64,000 nucleotides of DNA from Adiantum capillus-veneris (Eukaryota; Streptophyta; Polypodiopsida; Polypodiales; Pteridaceae), in the NCBI GenBank assembly GCA_014529385.2, contig CM043969.1:27291446-27355445 (forward strand). Direction: 5' to 3'. Below, piece after piece: positions 1 through 11,913 of the stretch. A program made the position numbers and the translations under genes. The notes below the pieces were generated by a model. That model worked only from the letters and a program-made list of their open reading frames with translations. It had not been told where the DNA came from and searched no databases. The first letter of the stretch is position 1. The number at the start of each line of letters is the position of its first letter.

Positions 1-620
1 TATGTACTTAGGATCATTATCCCAACTTCCTAATACTAATTTCCATCTTTGGTAGTTACTATGTAATTTTTATAAACTAATTTGTTAATTTTCCTTCTCA
101 ATTTATAGTCAAAACTAGACAATATTAGCTAAGGTAATTAGCTAATTTCATTATCTATGCTTAAGATACTTATCTCAACTTTCTAATGTTGTTTTTTATC
201 TTTGATAATTACAATGTAATTATATAAACTAACTAGCTGAACAAACAATCTTAGCCTTAATAATTAGCTAAACTTAATTCTATACATGATCTAATTATCG
301 CAACTTCCTAGCAATAATTTCTAGCTTTGATAATTACTCTATAATTATCTAAGTGATTTAGCTAATTTCCCCCTTCAATTTATGGTTAAAAAAAGACAAT
401 TCTAGCCTAATTAAATAACTAAACTAATTTGTGTGCATGGCCTAATTATCCCAGCTATCTTACTTTGATAGTTACTGTATAATTATCTAAATAATTTAGC
501 TAATTTCTTCCTTTAATTTATTCTTTGAAGCAGACAGTTTTAGCCTAATTAATTAGCTAAAATAGTTTTCTATGCATGGCCTAATTATCCCTATTTTCTA
601 ATATTTATTTATAGATTTAA
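1..620. repeat. Degenerate AT-rich tandem repeat, about 125-155 bp unit
   Basis: Units open with a variant of TATGCATGGCCTAATTATCC followed by an ACTTCCTAA-like stretch. Openings are at 1, 156, 281, 432 and 571, giving intervals of 155, 125, 151 and 139 bp. Each unit also holds a GATAATTAC.ATAATTAT block and a TTAGCTAATTTC block in the same order. The copies are too diverged for a recent expansion. No coding potential is seen. It may be an old satellite or part of an LTR or spacer lying to the left of the window. Confidence 0.7.
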
Positions 621-1429
621 TACTTATTGTACCTCAATTAATTACAAAGAGTTTTTGCTCTCTAATTAATTTTTGAGAGGTGTTCTCTTATTTGCAAGAG
701 AAATCTGTCAGGACTCCGAGTCTAAGCTCTATTGTGGAGAGGGGGGGACCTATTTCTAGTTTTTTAGGGTTCATAGGGGCTCTGTTTGGAAGTTTCTTGC
801 TCTTCAAGGTAGCCCCTAGCCTCCCCCTAGCACCTCTTGCTAGGCTCATTACTGCTCCACACAACCCCCAAATACCCCAAATTGACCCTACTATTTTTTT
901 GACATATTACAGGTTTAATTTATAAAACATATGTAGATATCTGTAAATATCTAGAGAGTTCTATGATAAAAGTATTTTATAGAAATGAGTACCAAGACGT
1001 TACAATTTATTTAGTTAATGTAATTAGCAGTATAAACTTTCAGTGGCCATAACTATGTCAGTTTTTATCAGAATTCAGTTTTGAAAATTTCTAACCATAG
1101 TAAAGTCATGATTACGGCTCCAAAAATACCAATATTTTCCATGGTCAAACAATTCTACATTGCTTTATCAAAAATAATATCAGTTTGATTAAGCTTTGTA
1201 CAATCTTTAAGGTTTCAAAAACTAGAAACCTTACAAGGGATATCTAAATGGCCAATCGCTAGTGCACATGGACCTTTACAAATATCATGACAGCATTACA
1301 ACTTACGGAATCGACTGTTACATTAGAATCAGGGTTTACACAGAGTATAACTACACTAGCTTGAACAATTAATAGAGTACAAATGTGGTGTCCGGCCAGG
1401 TGGACGCCTGTTCGGTCTATCTCTTAACA
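621..1429 (-). mobile_element. Probable 3' LTR of element X (outer edge not defined)
   Basis: Read on the minus strand, this begins at 1429 with TGTTAAGAGATAGACCG directly after a purine tract, the arrangement expected of PPT plus 3' LTR. The rest is AT-rich without a supported ORF. The outer end of the LTR was not found, so part of 621-900 may be older flanking DNA. No second copy of this LTR lies in the window, so the call rests on the PPT/TG boundary and on the protease gene ending just upstream. Confidence 0.45.
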
Positions 1430-1445
1430 TTTCCCCCTTCTTAAG
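1430..1445 (-). other. Polypurine tract of element X
   Basis: On the minus strand this reads CTTAAGAAGGGGGAAA and abuts the TG of the presumed LTR. It lies about 100 bp after the end of the protease reading frame, leaving no room for RT or integrase. The same layout (GGGACGACA upstream, then purines, then TGTTA) occurs at the 3' end of element A near 52460-52484. Confidence 0.55.
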
Positions 1446-1543
1446 TCCTGTCGTCCCTTGACACGACCTTGTGCAGTCTTGTCATAGGGTTGTCTTCAGC
1501 TTTATTTTCAAGGTTGGTCTTCATCTTGGGAAGTGAGTTGTCA

Positions 1544-1906
1544 TCAATGATGCTCCCCCTTTTGCCTTATACAAAACCATCTACTATCTATGTATCTAAT
1601 CTTAAAAAAGTGGTAGAGCTTGCTGCTCTTGTCAAAGTTCATTATGGCAAAGGTATGCTCATACTCTATGCCACACGAGGATACAATGATTTTTTCTAAT
1701 ATTCCTATTGGTCTCTCAACGTATCCGTCCGCTAATTGCAATTTCAGACGAGTTTTTGTAAGATCAGACTTTCTCCATTTTTTCCATATTTCTTTGGTTG
1801 AAATGGAAATTCTTGCCCCACTATCTAATATAGCAACCGTCTTTACTCCTTTGTACTCAAGTGGTAAGGTGGTGTTTTCTTCTTTCCCTTCACAATAGTC
1901 ACCCAC
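1544..1906 (-). pseudogene. Element X retropepsin-like aspartic protease
   Basis: A 120-codon minus-strand frame with the active-site motif AILDSGARISIS at about residues 26-37, followed by a flap-side stretch LKLQLADGYVERPIGILEK. It aligns along its length with the protease of element A (28434-28781), which has AILDSGAGIAIA and LQLVDGHIERPLGLLEK. In the family this enzyme cuts the Gag polyprotein. The C-terminal part diverges after NFDKSS and ends about 100 bp before the PPT, so X seems to carry gag and protease only. The frame has lost its join to gag and is probably inactive. Confidence 0.8.
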
Positions 1907-3797
1907 CTTATTTACTGGTATTGGCTTTGTCTATGGATTCTTAGGCGAGGTGTCATCCATGTTTTTGTCTACAAGCTGGTCATGTGTGAAGGGATTTTCA
2001 ACCCCATCTTTTCTAGGTGTTTTCCCATTTGGCCCCATAGATGTGGTCTAATTTTTAGTAGCTCTGAGAAATAAAGTGTGCATTGTATAGGAGAAGACAT
2101 CAATTTGTGCAAGCTCTTAGTATCCATCATTTTTGATGTGGCTTTTCACTAAGAAGGTACCATTTAAACCTCCAATTTTGTTTCTTCTCCTATGTAAGAT
2201 GGCAAAGTATGTAGAGAGCGTGGTTTTCCCTCTTCAGATGCGACAGACCCGACATCCCCGTAGAAAGATCTTATATCCCCTAGAAAACTTTTGTGATCCA
2301 TGTTTATCTCAGGGATATCTGCTGACTATAAAGTAGCACTACCATCTTTTTAGTTTCTGATTGATTCCCATAAGGATTGTGGCCACGGTTCTTCTACCTC
2401 CGGAATAGGCATCACTAATTGTGAGCCCACCCCATTTGTGGTATTGGCTACTTCCCTTGTATCTAAATGCGGCTCAACTCCTGGCTCTTCCTCTCTATTT
2501 ACAATACCATGACTTTCCAATTTCTAGATTTTTTTGCGGATTAGCAACTCCGTTTTTGGAGCATCTAGAATATGTGGTTCCATAAGAGCTTGGGCCGCCT
2601 GGATGATCTCCTTGCACATTTGAAACCTCTCTTTTTCATACCCTAGATGAGGATATGTCAGTCATGTATCCTCTTGGGTTTGATTGGGTTTTAGCACAGC
2701 TTCAAAGGCCTTTAAAATTGCATCTAAAGGTTCAAAGACTTTGTCAACCAAGAGTGGACCTCCCGAGCTAATATTTGACTCTTTAGGTCCCTATTCATTT
2801 TTCTTACTTTCTTTCTCTTGTCTAAGTTGTTCTTTTGTTTGATCCAGTTTAGTTTTCAAAGCAGCTTTCTCTTGTATCCTTTTTGCTTTCATTTTGTCTC
2901 GTTTGGCTTTCCATGATTTTCTTGCATTCCTCAATTAGAAGTTTTTGATTTCTTTTTGAGGTGCCAAGGTGGGCTCCTCTTCAGCGGGTGCATTTTTGGT
3001 AGCTTCTTGAGCTTGAGCTTGAGTCATCAGATTTGAAGCAATGGTGGGTTCTACTCGGATCCGCTTGAAGGAGGCATCACGCCTACAATGTTCATTGTTG
3101 CTTTTCCTTTGTAGTCATGATTTTTAGCACAGTGTCCCCCACAATTGTCACAAAATACAAATAATTCTATTTGTGGATCCTTGTTTGGACGACTTCTTGC
3201 CCAATGGTCACCTCCACATTCATAGCATGGTCATTCTTGTTTCATAGTTGGTGATCCAGCCAATGGTTGTTCTTGCCCAGTAAGAACGTTCTTAGATCCA
3301 TACTCTTGATTGGATATGAACATGAGCGTACTTGCATCCATGGAGTACTAATTTCTCATGGGTTGTGGAACATACATTAGTTGAGCGTAGTTGACTATGA
3401 CTCTACCATCATTCAGAAGATGTGGTTGCTGCCCTAGCATACGTTGTGGCTTTGATTGAGTGCTACACCATAGAGTGGGATGATCCCCTTCACAAGTACT
3501 ACATCTTCTCAAATGTGGTTGTCATACAACTGGGTTCTATATGTAGACTTTATTAACTCTTCTAATCACCTCCTGGACCACTTGGTCAAATCTCTGCACC
3601 ATAGGATTTTGAACATCTTGCTTTGTGGTGGGTTCACTCTTCAGAGAAGAGGCACTACTAGTTGTGTTATCTATATCTTCACTCACCTCTCCGTAGGCCT
3701 TGCAATTGTCAACTAAATATAGAGCTTCTCTAGTGAGTTTCTCAAACGTCGGACATCCTTTCAAATGTAGGTTCTTTTTTAGAGTTTCATCACTCAA
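1907..3797 (-). pseudogene. Element X gag remnant (cut at its N-terminal side by A2)
   Basis: Minus-strand gag-like sequence in several frames. The best piece, 3537-3797, holds HLKGCPTFEKLTREALYLVDN, matching the end of the retrotransposon gag domain of element A near 16850-16950. Near 3150-3240 it has zinc-knuckle remnants (CYECGGDHWARSRP and CDNCGGHCAK). Near 2720-2800 it has SSGGPLLVDKVFEPLDAIL, equivalent to SGGSILVDKIFEPINAAL of element A at about 27610-27665. The upstream gag portion is missing because the 3' LTR of A2 starts at 3800 within the domain. Confidence 0.65.
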
Positions 3798-3799
3798 GC

Positions 3800-4720
3800 C
3801 GTGGGACGGGTGTCTAACCTCACTCCTGTCTTATTGCAGATTAAGGGAGAATCACGGTCAAATTGTCAATCCATGGGATGAAGCTGACTCGACTAGTGCA
3901 TAGAGGCTACAAGAGGTTGTCAATCTCTTGGAAAACAAAAAACAACTCGCATCTAACTCAAACTACACTCAAGTGACTAAAATCACCGAAAGCCAATCGC
4001 TCATCGGCAAACAAATCACATGCATTACAACATCAAATGACATCCAAACGTAATGAAACTTCTAGGAAAAATTTATAAGACCTAATAACACATTCTTATG
4101 GTCTCAAATCCCACTTTAGCTCATGTGCCAAAATCGTGATTATTAAGAGCATTGGATTTTTGACCTAGTCATTTTTGACCCACAATGTATCTAAATGCTT
4201 AGCAATGATGCCCCAATACCCCTTCTATGCTTAGTTTTTGATTTTGAAGTGTAAATTCCTACTTATAATGAAATTAGGCCGTAGGTCAGCAACGTCAAAA
4301 GCTACAAAATGTCGTGAAGTGTTTACGTCAATGCGTAGAGCTCTTACCTGCGGTTGCTATGCAACAAATGTGACTGTAATGTGACAATTGAGGAGGGAGT
4401 AGGAAGCGCGAGAAGGAGAGAAGTGAGTGCCATTAGCTCATGTTGTGTATTTGATTATGCAAAACTTAATAATAACTTACAAAAATTGGCTTTTATACCT
4501 TAGCCAAGGTTTTTGGTGGTCAAAACGAATAATTTGGGAGCTCTAACTAAAGATGGCTAATGATAGGTTGATACAATCTGGAAGCTTGTAGCCCCGACTC
4601 ATCTATTATAAAGTTTATCCAAAAAATAGGAGTTACAATACTTCCAGTTTATAAAAAATAATAAGTGTTTTTATAATGAGAGTTGCGAAAAATGGTATCC
4701 GAGTTAGCTTGCTGCTAATA
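3800..4720 (-). mobile_element. 3' LTR of element A2 (A family)
   Basis: A 921-bp minus-strand relative of the two LTRs of element A (12545-13463 and 52484-53384). It starts TATTAGCAGCAAGCTAAC at 4720 (TG changed to TA) and ends GTCCCACG at 3800 (CA changed to CG). It keeps the TATAAAAG box at 4491-4498, the CAG/GTAAGAG donor-like site at 4348/4347 and the left half of the family inverted repeat at 4146. It lies inside X's gag, so A2 landed in X. The 5' LTR of A2 is not in the window. Confidence 0.9.
4130..4146 (-). repeat. Half-site of the A-family inverted repeat in the A2 LTR
   Basis: On the minus strand: arm TTAATAATC, centre AC, then GATTTT in place of the full right arm. It begins 346 bp before the LTR 3' end, matching 348 bp in both LTRs of element A. 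Confidence 0.7.
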
Positions 4721-4735
4721 GTCCCCCTCCTCGCG
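4721..4735 (-). other. Polypurine tract of A2
   Basis: Minus-strand CGCGAGGAGGGGGAC abuts the LTR start at 4720. The equivalent in element A is GCGAGGAGGGGGGAA at 52469-52483. Confidence 0.75.
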
Positions 4736-7700
4736 TGTGTCGTCCCTTGTCATAGCTTTATGGGATGAATTATTCTTTGTGTCGATGGCTAGCAAGGTGG
4801 TCTTTTAAGCGCATTTAGAGACTTTTCGTATTTGATCTTTCTCTCTTTATCTGGAACCTGTAAAAACTACATAGTTACTCTGGTTTTAAGCTCCACTACT
4901 GAGTAGCCTACAAATCTCGAAGTCAGGTTGTTGATCACTGGCCCAAATATCTTTGTTCGCCAAGTGAAGAACCCTATGTAGAACGCTTCCTCAAACTCCA
5001 ACATATTGTGAGAAGGTAAGAACATACATCTGGCATAGAAGCCATGGAGGACTTCTTTGGAAGGTTGGCCACTGAGATCGTATCATAAACCTTTGTTACC
5101 CTCAAGGAATGACATCCACGGGGTGCCTGCTTGCTCTGGCTCATGGAAAACTTTATTGCAGGTGAGCAACATTTGGAAGATTTTATATAGCATTGCACAT
5201 GATAGATGCGGTAGACCTTTAAAGAAGAAAATGGTGCCTGTTAGGGTTTTCACCATGTACTCTCCTGTCGGCGGTCCCTTTTCTGGAACAGTCAATCTCG
5301 GGTAGTTCATCCAGGTTGGCCGCTTCTTTGTTATTGCCTCATGTGCTTGCTAGGTCCTTACTCTTGGTACAAGACAAAAAGTGGAATCTTTTTGAAGTGC
5401 CACACGTGCTCTTGTGAACAAAATCAGATACCTTGGATTCTTGTTCAACCAGCTTAGCCTCCACTTCGAGTGGTCTTGATCTGCACCTTCTATTTTCATG
5501 TCTTTGTAAAGCCTTTTTTTTTACTTGGAGAAAATCCACCTTTATCAAAGGATATGGCAGGGATTGTTGATGCCATTGCGCATTGATTTGATTGGGAGTG
5601 AGTTTTGTAACGTTGACAGAGTGAATAACTCTCAACTCCCAATCCATCGTCGCTTCCTTCCACTGCTCATCTACCTCTTGTGTAATCTTTTCTTTCAGTG
5701 CATCTTCCTCAGCTTTTGACAACTGGACCATTGGCAGTGTATTAGTTTTTGCTATTTATACCTGAAATTCCTCCTCACCACCTAGCCCTTCTGCTGGATG
5801 TGTCTCCATCTCAGTGAAAGAAATTGAGGGGATGTCTATCTGTGGCTGTTTTGAGGTTCCTGCTTCTTCTTGAGTGTCTGGCCGTCCATCTCTCAACAGT
5901 TGGTTGACTGTTTTAAGGTCAGCTATTTCTTTTAGCAGCTCTTCTTCTCATTGCACCCGCATTAAAGCCAGGTCTCTGCACTGAGATTGTTCTAATGCTT
6001 TGTAGACTTCGTTCGTTCCTTTAATCAAGGCCACGATGGGATTTTCTCGTATTTTCCGCAAGAAAGTTGCCTGATCATTTATTGTTTGCTCTGAGTATTG
6101 CAGGGAGGCATTCTCTACATCTTTTGAAATGGCAGGGTTGTAGTTAGAAGTTCGTTGGTAACTTCTATCAGTTGTTCATCTTTTGCTTTGCAAGCATCTG
6201 ACAACTTCGTAAGTAGGTCACCGAGATCCTCCATATCCTTTTGTTGTTTATCCCTTGCTAGCTGATATTGTTCAGCTGCAGCTTTCAATTCTTGCACTTG
6301 CATTTGTAGATTGGTGATGAAATTTAATCTGTTGTCTAGCTCTCCTTGGAGAGAATCAATCACCATCTCTAGTTCTTTAGCCTTTGTGTTACGGCTAAGT
6401 GCTGCTGATCTAAGTCTTTCTGTCATATCCTGCATTTTCCTTGCATATTTGTTGACTTGCAAGATGACCTCATCATTTAATTGTCAATCTTCATTTCTTG
6501 CAAGCTACCTAGATGTCTTGGCAGTCTCTTGTGTCTCACTCGGCTGCGTCCTGGCAGCTGATTGTTCTTGCCCTTGAGGCTGTGGCTAGCCTTCTTCTTC
6601 TTTGTCATCATGAGGCTTTGTGGATGCTTCAGCTGTTTCATGTTGTGTAGAGGTAGAAGGGGTTTCTTTGGAATCCTGCTCTCTTGTTTGTTCAATTTCT
6701 GTGGTGTCCTCTGGTGCAGGACTTGCTGCCCTTTCTGGCTCTGGTTCTTGCTCTTGTGTAGTAGTTGCCTTTTGTACAGATTCAGCTTCTTCTCTTTGTT
6801 CAGGCTAGGTCTCCTTTGTGGATTCAGTTTCTATGTCTTTATTTGCTGGTGAAGGTGGTGGGCTTGGTATGGGGTGATCATGTTGTTCTGAAGTAGGTGA
6901 AGAAATTTGGGAAGACATATCACCTTGTTCATGTTGTACTTCTCCTTGTACAGTTGCTTCTTCTTGTGCAACTACTTTTTTGGCTTGTTTTTGTTGCTCC
7001 CTGCCTTTTTAGCTTTTCGTTCCGCTTCTTGGGCTTCTTTCAGCTTCAAAACTTCTGCCTCCTAATACATTTTTCCAATAATTCACAGGGATCTTCGGTC
7101 TATTTCCTAGTATGATGCTTTGTTCTTGGTCCTTTCAATTCAATTGGTACCCACTTTGCTGGGTCCTTGCCTTGTGCTTGGCGGCTGCATTTGTAGGAGT
7201 GCCTTTCCCTTTCAAATCTTGCCTGCTTTTGTTGCAGTTCCTCCTAATGTGCTGCCACGGATTCTCTTTTCATTTCCTTGTTCCGTGGTCTTCTTTCCTC
7301 ATTATCAGAGCTTTCACTACTATGCCATTCTGGCCAGCTCTCAGCAGACTCTTCATCAAACTTATATGTTCTATTGGTAGATCTTGTGGCTAGAGGGGAA
7401 GGTTGTGTGGACACTATCCAAGTGTTCGGATCCGGGGAAGGTGGCAAGTTGTTGGCCATGTCGATAGCATGGTAGACAATTCTAGTTAGAACCTCTGGTG
7501 CTCCCAGATATGTTATTTTTCCCTCTTTCTTTCTCCCCTTCAATGTGGACAACACATAATGTGCATGGTCAATTGGTTGCCTGGTTGTTGATTTGAGAAC
7601 TTGTGTAAATGTTTTGGAAACCTCATGATTGGGTGTCATATACCTTGGCGGTCTCTTGGCAAGGAAGTGGAAGTGTTGATGATACAATCTAGCAGGTCCT

Positions 7701-8230
7701 TCCACCTGTTTCTAGATGAGATCTGTAAATGTGGCAGCGTCGGTTTCCTTGGTGAAGGTTCCTACCGTCTTTCTATCTCATGCCCTCATGGTCATTCCCT
7801 ATATTGGTAGTTTGAGAGCTTCTGCCACTATTTCTTTTGTAATCACCACTTTGACTTTGTTTCCTTGTTGGTCAAAGATTTCATCCTCTTTGATCGTAGA
7901 CAAAAGCTCATAAGTTTTACGGAAATCCACTCCACATGGCTCTTACTCGTAAAACTCTCTGAGCCCAAGCCTTTTGTTGGCTTCTTTTGTCTTGGACTTT
8001 GCGGCGACATCATAAACTTATTTTGGTAGAAGTTGTAGTTCTACCTAATGTCCTTCTTTGCTCTTGAATCTGCCTGTGAACACTGTGGTGTTATGCTCTT
8101 CAAGCTGTTCTTTTGACAGGTAGGTAGCTTTGGTAGTTTTGTCTGAATTGGGGTCCAGTTGGTATGGTGGTAGCTCTTGAAACTTTTTCATTTGAGTGAG
8201 CTTCCTCTTGGACTTGTGTGCTGCTTGCAT
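4722..8230 (-). pseudogene. A2 ORF2: long coiled-coil ORF of the A family, function unknown
   Basis: This is the minus-strand counterpart of 49414-52489. The start at 8230 (MQAAHKSKRK) is chosen because the other copy also starts MQAA with the same 72-bp distance to a conserved CATTTCAG. The N-terminal part reads ELPPYQLDPNSDKTTK and TTVFTGRFKSKEGH. 7244-7705 holds RLYHQHFHFLAKRPPRY. 6115-6462 is a coiled coil (LEMVIDSLQGELDNRLNFI). 5339-5731 holds LSKAEEDALKEKITQEVDEQ, and 4974-5310 holds WMSFLEGNKGL and CMFLPSHNMLEFEEAF. Stops and frameshifts break it throughout. I do not recognise the family; no RT, integrase, protease or clear membrane segment is seen. Confidence 0.7.
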
Positions 8231-8302
8231 GGCTCTTGTGGAGTGAATAGAGTGTCAAAGTTAGCAAATTTTTGCTGATTTTTCTATGAAATGTCCTTCA
8301 GT

Positions 8303-8310
8303 CTGAAATG
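8303..8310 (-). promoter_or_regulatory. Splice-acceptor-like site before A2 ORF2
   Basis: Minus-strand CATTTCAG ends exactly 72 bp before the ORF2 ATG at 8230. The other copy has CATTTCAG ending 72 bp before its ATG at 49414. The flanking GGACATT.C block is also conserved. Confidence 0.45.
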
Positions 8311-8419
8311 TTGACAAATTGAGTCCAATTTTATTCAAATCAATTTTTGAACAAGCATAGATGCATAAAAACATATAAAGAGAAAAATTATGAAGTCCAA
8401 ACAAAAACTTGCAACAAAA

Positions 8420-8441
8420 GTAAATAAGTACGATTATTTAC
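8420..8441. repeat. A-family inverted repeat, A2 copy 1
   Basis: Arms GTAAATAAGT and GATTATTTAC around AC; the left arm has decayed, the right arm is perfect. The centre is 200 bp upstream of the ORF2 start. Confidence 0.75.
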
Positions 8442-8716
8442 AGCAGCTGAGTAATTTTTTCAACTTTCTGCAAACTTGGCATTGTAGACTTGAAGTAGAT
8501 ACCAAATAGATACTCTGAGTGAATTGTGGGATCATTTGGGTGCACATGGTGAAACTGGTACCATATTTAGGCTTTAAGACTCTGAAACAATAGATGTAAA
8601 GAAATTCTAAGATTTTGAGCACCAAATTTGTTCAAATTTGGCTAGTGGGCTTAGGACATCATGTACTTTGGTCCTATGATGGCACAATTGCAAATTTCTC
8701 CCATCTTGGCTAGAAA

Positions 8717-8738
8717 GTAAATATTCTCAATTATTACC
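8717..8738. repeat. A-family inverted repeat, A2 copy 2 (decayed)
   Basis: Reads GTAAATATTC..AATTATTACC, 297 bp from copy 1. It is recognised mainly by position and by the partial arms. Confidence 0.5.
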
Positions 8739-9003
8739 TTTTCCATCAAAATGAACATTTTTTGGTGCAACTTGATTCTAGGCATGGTATAGACCCTATG
8801 TATGTGAATATATGAGGTGATTTCGATCAAAAAATATGGCTCATAACTCAGAATTTGGCTTGCACGAACTTCTTAGCATTTTTTGGTAAATTTTCAAGTT
8901 ATAATTGATCATTTTGGCTCATACTTGAAATTTGTCATGTAATGGATGTGTACAAGTGATACGTGAGGTGATGATACAATTTTCAAGCCAAAATATTGCA
9001 AAA

Positions 9004-9025
9004 CTAAATAATCACGATTATTTAT
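9004..9025. repeat. A-family inverted repeat, A2 copy 3
   Basis: Arms CTAAATAATC and GATTATTTAT around AC, 287 bp from copy 2. Confidence 0.8.
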
Positions 9026-10300
9026 AACAGTCACATTTTTCTTGCAAAACTTGAAAACTTTGATCTAAACACATTCTATACACCTACAACAAGTCCAAAA
9101 TTGAATTTGGTAAACTTTGGTCTTGCCGGCATCACTTCATGCTTTGCCAACTCTAAAATCACCGATTTTTGTGACTACATGGCCTGTAGAGTTGGTTAGT
9201 CACTTTTGAGACTGTGGACTTGTCCGCAACATAGTCATGAAGCAACCCATCCAATTTTGTTCCATTTGGAGTCAATTTGATCTCTATGTCGAATTTGATG
9301 CTTTGTAGACTTTGAGCCATTTTTTGCGTTTTGAGGGCTTGGTTTGACTGATTTTATGAAACCAATCATATACATTGTATATAAACCTCATATGAAAGCT
9401 GTCTGTGGAGTCAGAATCCAATTTTGGCATCTGCCAACAACATAGATTTTCTACTTGGGACCCTCTCGACCCTTTCCGAATGGTCAATTGTTGCTATAGG
9501 AGTGCTCTATTGTGTTGGGCATGCTACAATATAAATCTCATTCGATTTTCTTGAGCTGACAGGCCGCTATGATCAATATTTGGTCGTAGGTCTTCGTGAA
9601 CTACTTGGATTCTAGGGTTTTTTCGAGGGGTTTAGACTAGCTACCGGCCGTAGAAAATGGATCATTGATAGGTGAAGAACTTACCCCTCATGTCTCATGT
9701 GAGACGGTGCAGAAAACAAGTGACTGTGGACTCCGGAAAGTACACGCAAAGAGGGTCCAAAGGCTTTCTCTCCAAACGCAACAAGTGGAAATGAGGTGAT
9801 TTTAGCCCACCTTGGGTATCTATACCCGAACTTCTTGAACCAATTTTCCCTAGGTTCCCCTGTTAGTCCTACTAGGCCATGAAAACTATGATAGACTCAA
9901 AAATTTTCCCAATCGGATTCATGTAGCTCATTTTGCAAGAATTTTGCAAAAGTAGGAATAGCCGCCTAATTTGGGCTTTCCACTTCCATCTGCCAATTTG
10001 ATTGAAAGTTTTTGTGCTTGTCTGCCTTGTCTTTTTTATCACCAATGTGTCTTTTGTTTTTCCATATGAGCTCCTTTTCTATTTATTATTAATTTTTGAC
10101 CTGTTTATTAAAAAAATCAAAGAAAAACACAAAATATGCTAAAAAAGAAAATTAGAAAACCAATAATTAAGAAAAGCCATTGAAAAACACAGCTTTATTG
10201 TTTTTTGTTTGGATTTCTCCATTTTTAAGTCTAAATATCGAGAAAAATGATGAAAAATAACCAAAAAGGACTATTTTTTGATATTATATACACTGTTTAC

Positions 10301-11913
10301 ACTCATCGGGGACATATTATCAGTTAAATTTCCCTTGTTGATGAATTATAAGGGTATTATTAGGTAATTTTGCAAAAATCACACGTTAACATCAAAATTT
10401 TTCCTCTCTCTTTAAACATTGCCCTTGATTATTAGTACTCTTCCACCCCTCCTAGATGGTGTACTCGGGGACGACTGTGTGCATGGGTTGAGCAATCGAG
10501 TCTATGCATGGCTTTGGTTGGCTCTAGCATGCTTTGAAGATCAATGCAATTCAAACCATTATGCTGTGCAAGAGTTTTGTCTTGAGTAATTAACTCAAGG
10601 GTTTTTGATGTAGAGGCTTTCTGATGTTGTCTTCTAAATAGCAAATCTTGTAGCATGTGTGCTCTTTGCTTGATTGTACCATCAAGATGCTTTAGCACGC
10701 TAATTTCCTGAGCTTTTTGTATCAATAATGATTGTCGAAGAGCTTTTACTTGCCATTGATATCTTGGTTTCTCTTGGTCATTGCATCATAATACCGGATT
10801 GCACATGGAACAAGAACAACTCTTGAGGGTATCACTCTCATTGGTGGCACTCCTTTTGGTGCTACTTTCATCGATGGCATGCCTTTTTGTGGCACTCCCA
10901 CCAGTGCTATTTCCTTTGGTAGAAGACTTGGATTTACGAGCCCGTGGCAACCAACTACAAAGCCATCACCTAGTAACTCCACAATTGGCGTACAAGACAA
11001 GATCTACAACATAGCACAATTCCAAAGAGTCTTGGTCTCGCTTGTCTAGAGAGGCTTCAAGGTCGCTTTCTAGTGGAGGAGATTGTAGAGGAGGGTCTAC
11101 GGGTGGAGGTGGGTCAAGAGGAGGAGGTGGATGTTGTGGAGGCGGTGTGACAGATGGGTCATCATTGGCAAGCACTCCAAGATAGAGTGATTTGGATGTA
11201 TATACAATGTTGGAAACACCATGCATGCCTTGGGATGATCATGATGACAGCAAGTTGTACCGCATACAAGATGGAGGCCGAGTGATAAATGTGGCCAAAA
11301 AGGTCATGCACCAGTGAATACAATTTCTATGCACAATGTGGTTTTGTCACCCTATCACGGAAAAGTGGAGTGATTAGAACAAGGATTTCAAGAATTACAT
11401 TGCAGATGCTATCCACTACGAGTATCAATCGAAACATGGGCACCTTGTTCTCAGCCTAGAGTGGATTCAACACACATCGCGTGATGTGATGTTGCATTGG
11501 TAATGAGAGGCTCTCAACACATATAGAGAGAGTTTAACAAAGCCATTATGGTTAGATATTAAGGAGTGGGAGATTATTTAGGAGGAGCAGTAGGGGACTT
11601 TATAGCGGTATCATCGATAGAGGGATACAGTATATACACATCCTCAGTCTATGGAAGATCAATATGTATATCATCGTGTATACAAATGATTTCACATCGA
11701 TGCTTATACCAACATTTATACCAATGCCACAAGATTCTCTAAACAATAGATTTTTATTGGTACAGGAGTCGATATGGACCCCTTATGTTGTAGTGTGCCC
11801 TAACCTCTTTATAACCTTCATTGAATGCAAGGCTAAATAGCACAAATGCAAGACCAACTAATGCTGCTAAAACTCCTCCCCTTTAGGCAAAATTGCTCCT
11901 TTGATCTCCAATT
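10301..11913. other. Unassigned region with minus-strand ORF remnants
   Basis: No TE boundary could be placed here. Three short minus-strand frames occur at 10432-10725, 10746-11000 and 10966-11226. The last is proline-rich (PPPQHPPPPLDPPPP). The middle one has repeated V-P-hydrophobic phrases (VPQKGMPSM, VPPMRVIPS). No domain is recognised and the frames overlap, so they may be chance ORFs or debris of a transposon gene. 11230-11913 may hold a highly decayed 5' part of the LINE. Nothing else is seen. Confidence 0.3.

Larger units (their letters stand above)
8231..10300 (-). mobile_element. A2 non-coding spacer upstream of ORF2, with inverted repeats
   Basis: On the minus strand this corresponds to 49413 back to about 47560 of element A; for example the CCCAAATTAGG region and the polypyrimidine and ACTTTTGCAAAA tracts match. 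It contains three copies of the family inverted repeat at about 290-bp spacing and the CATTTCAG acceptor-like site at 8303-8310. No ORF is supported. The right edge near 10300 is where similarity to element A can no longer be followed, because C interrupts A there. Confidence 0.65.

Noticed and set aside
680-925. Small hydrophobic ORF of 81 codons
   Set aside because: No homology-like motif; it lies in the presumed LTR region of X and has no second copy to test it.
6562-7393. Plus-strand hydrophobic, Cys/Phe-rich ORFs that look like membrane proteins
   Set aside because: They are antisense to the Lys/Glu/Gln-rich coiled-coil ORF2 of A2; opposite-strand hydrophobicity is expected.
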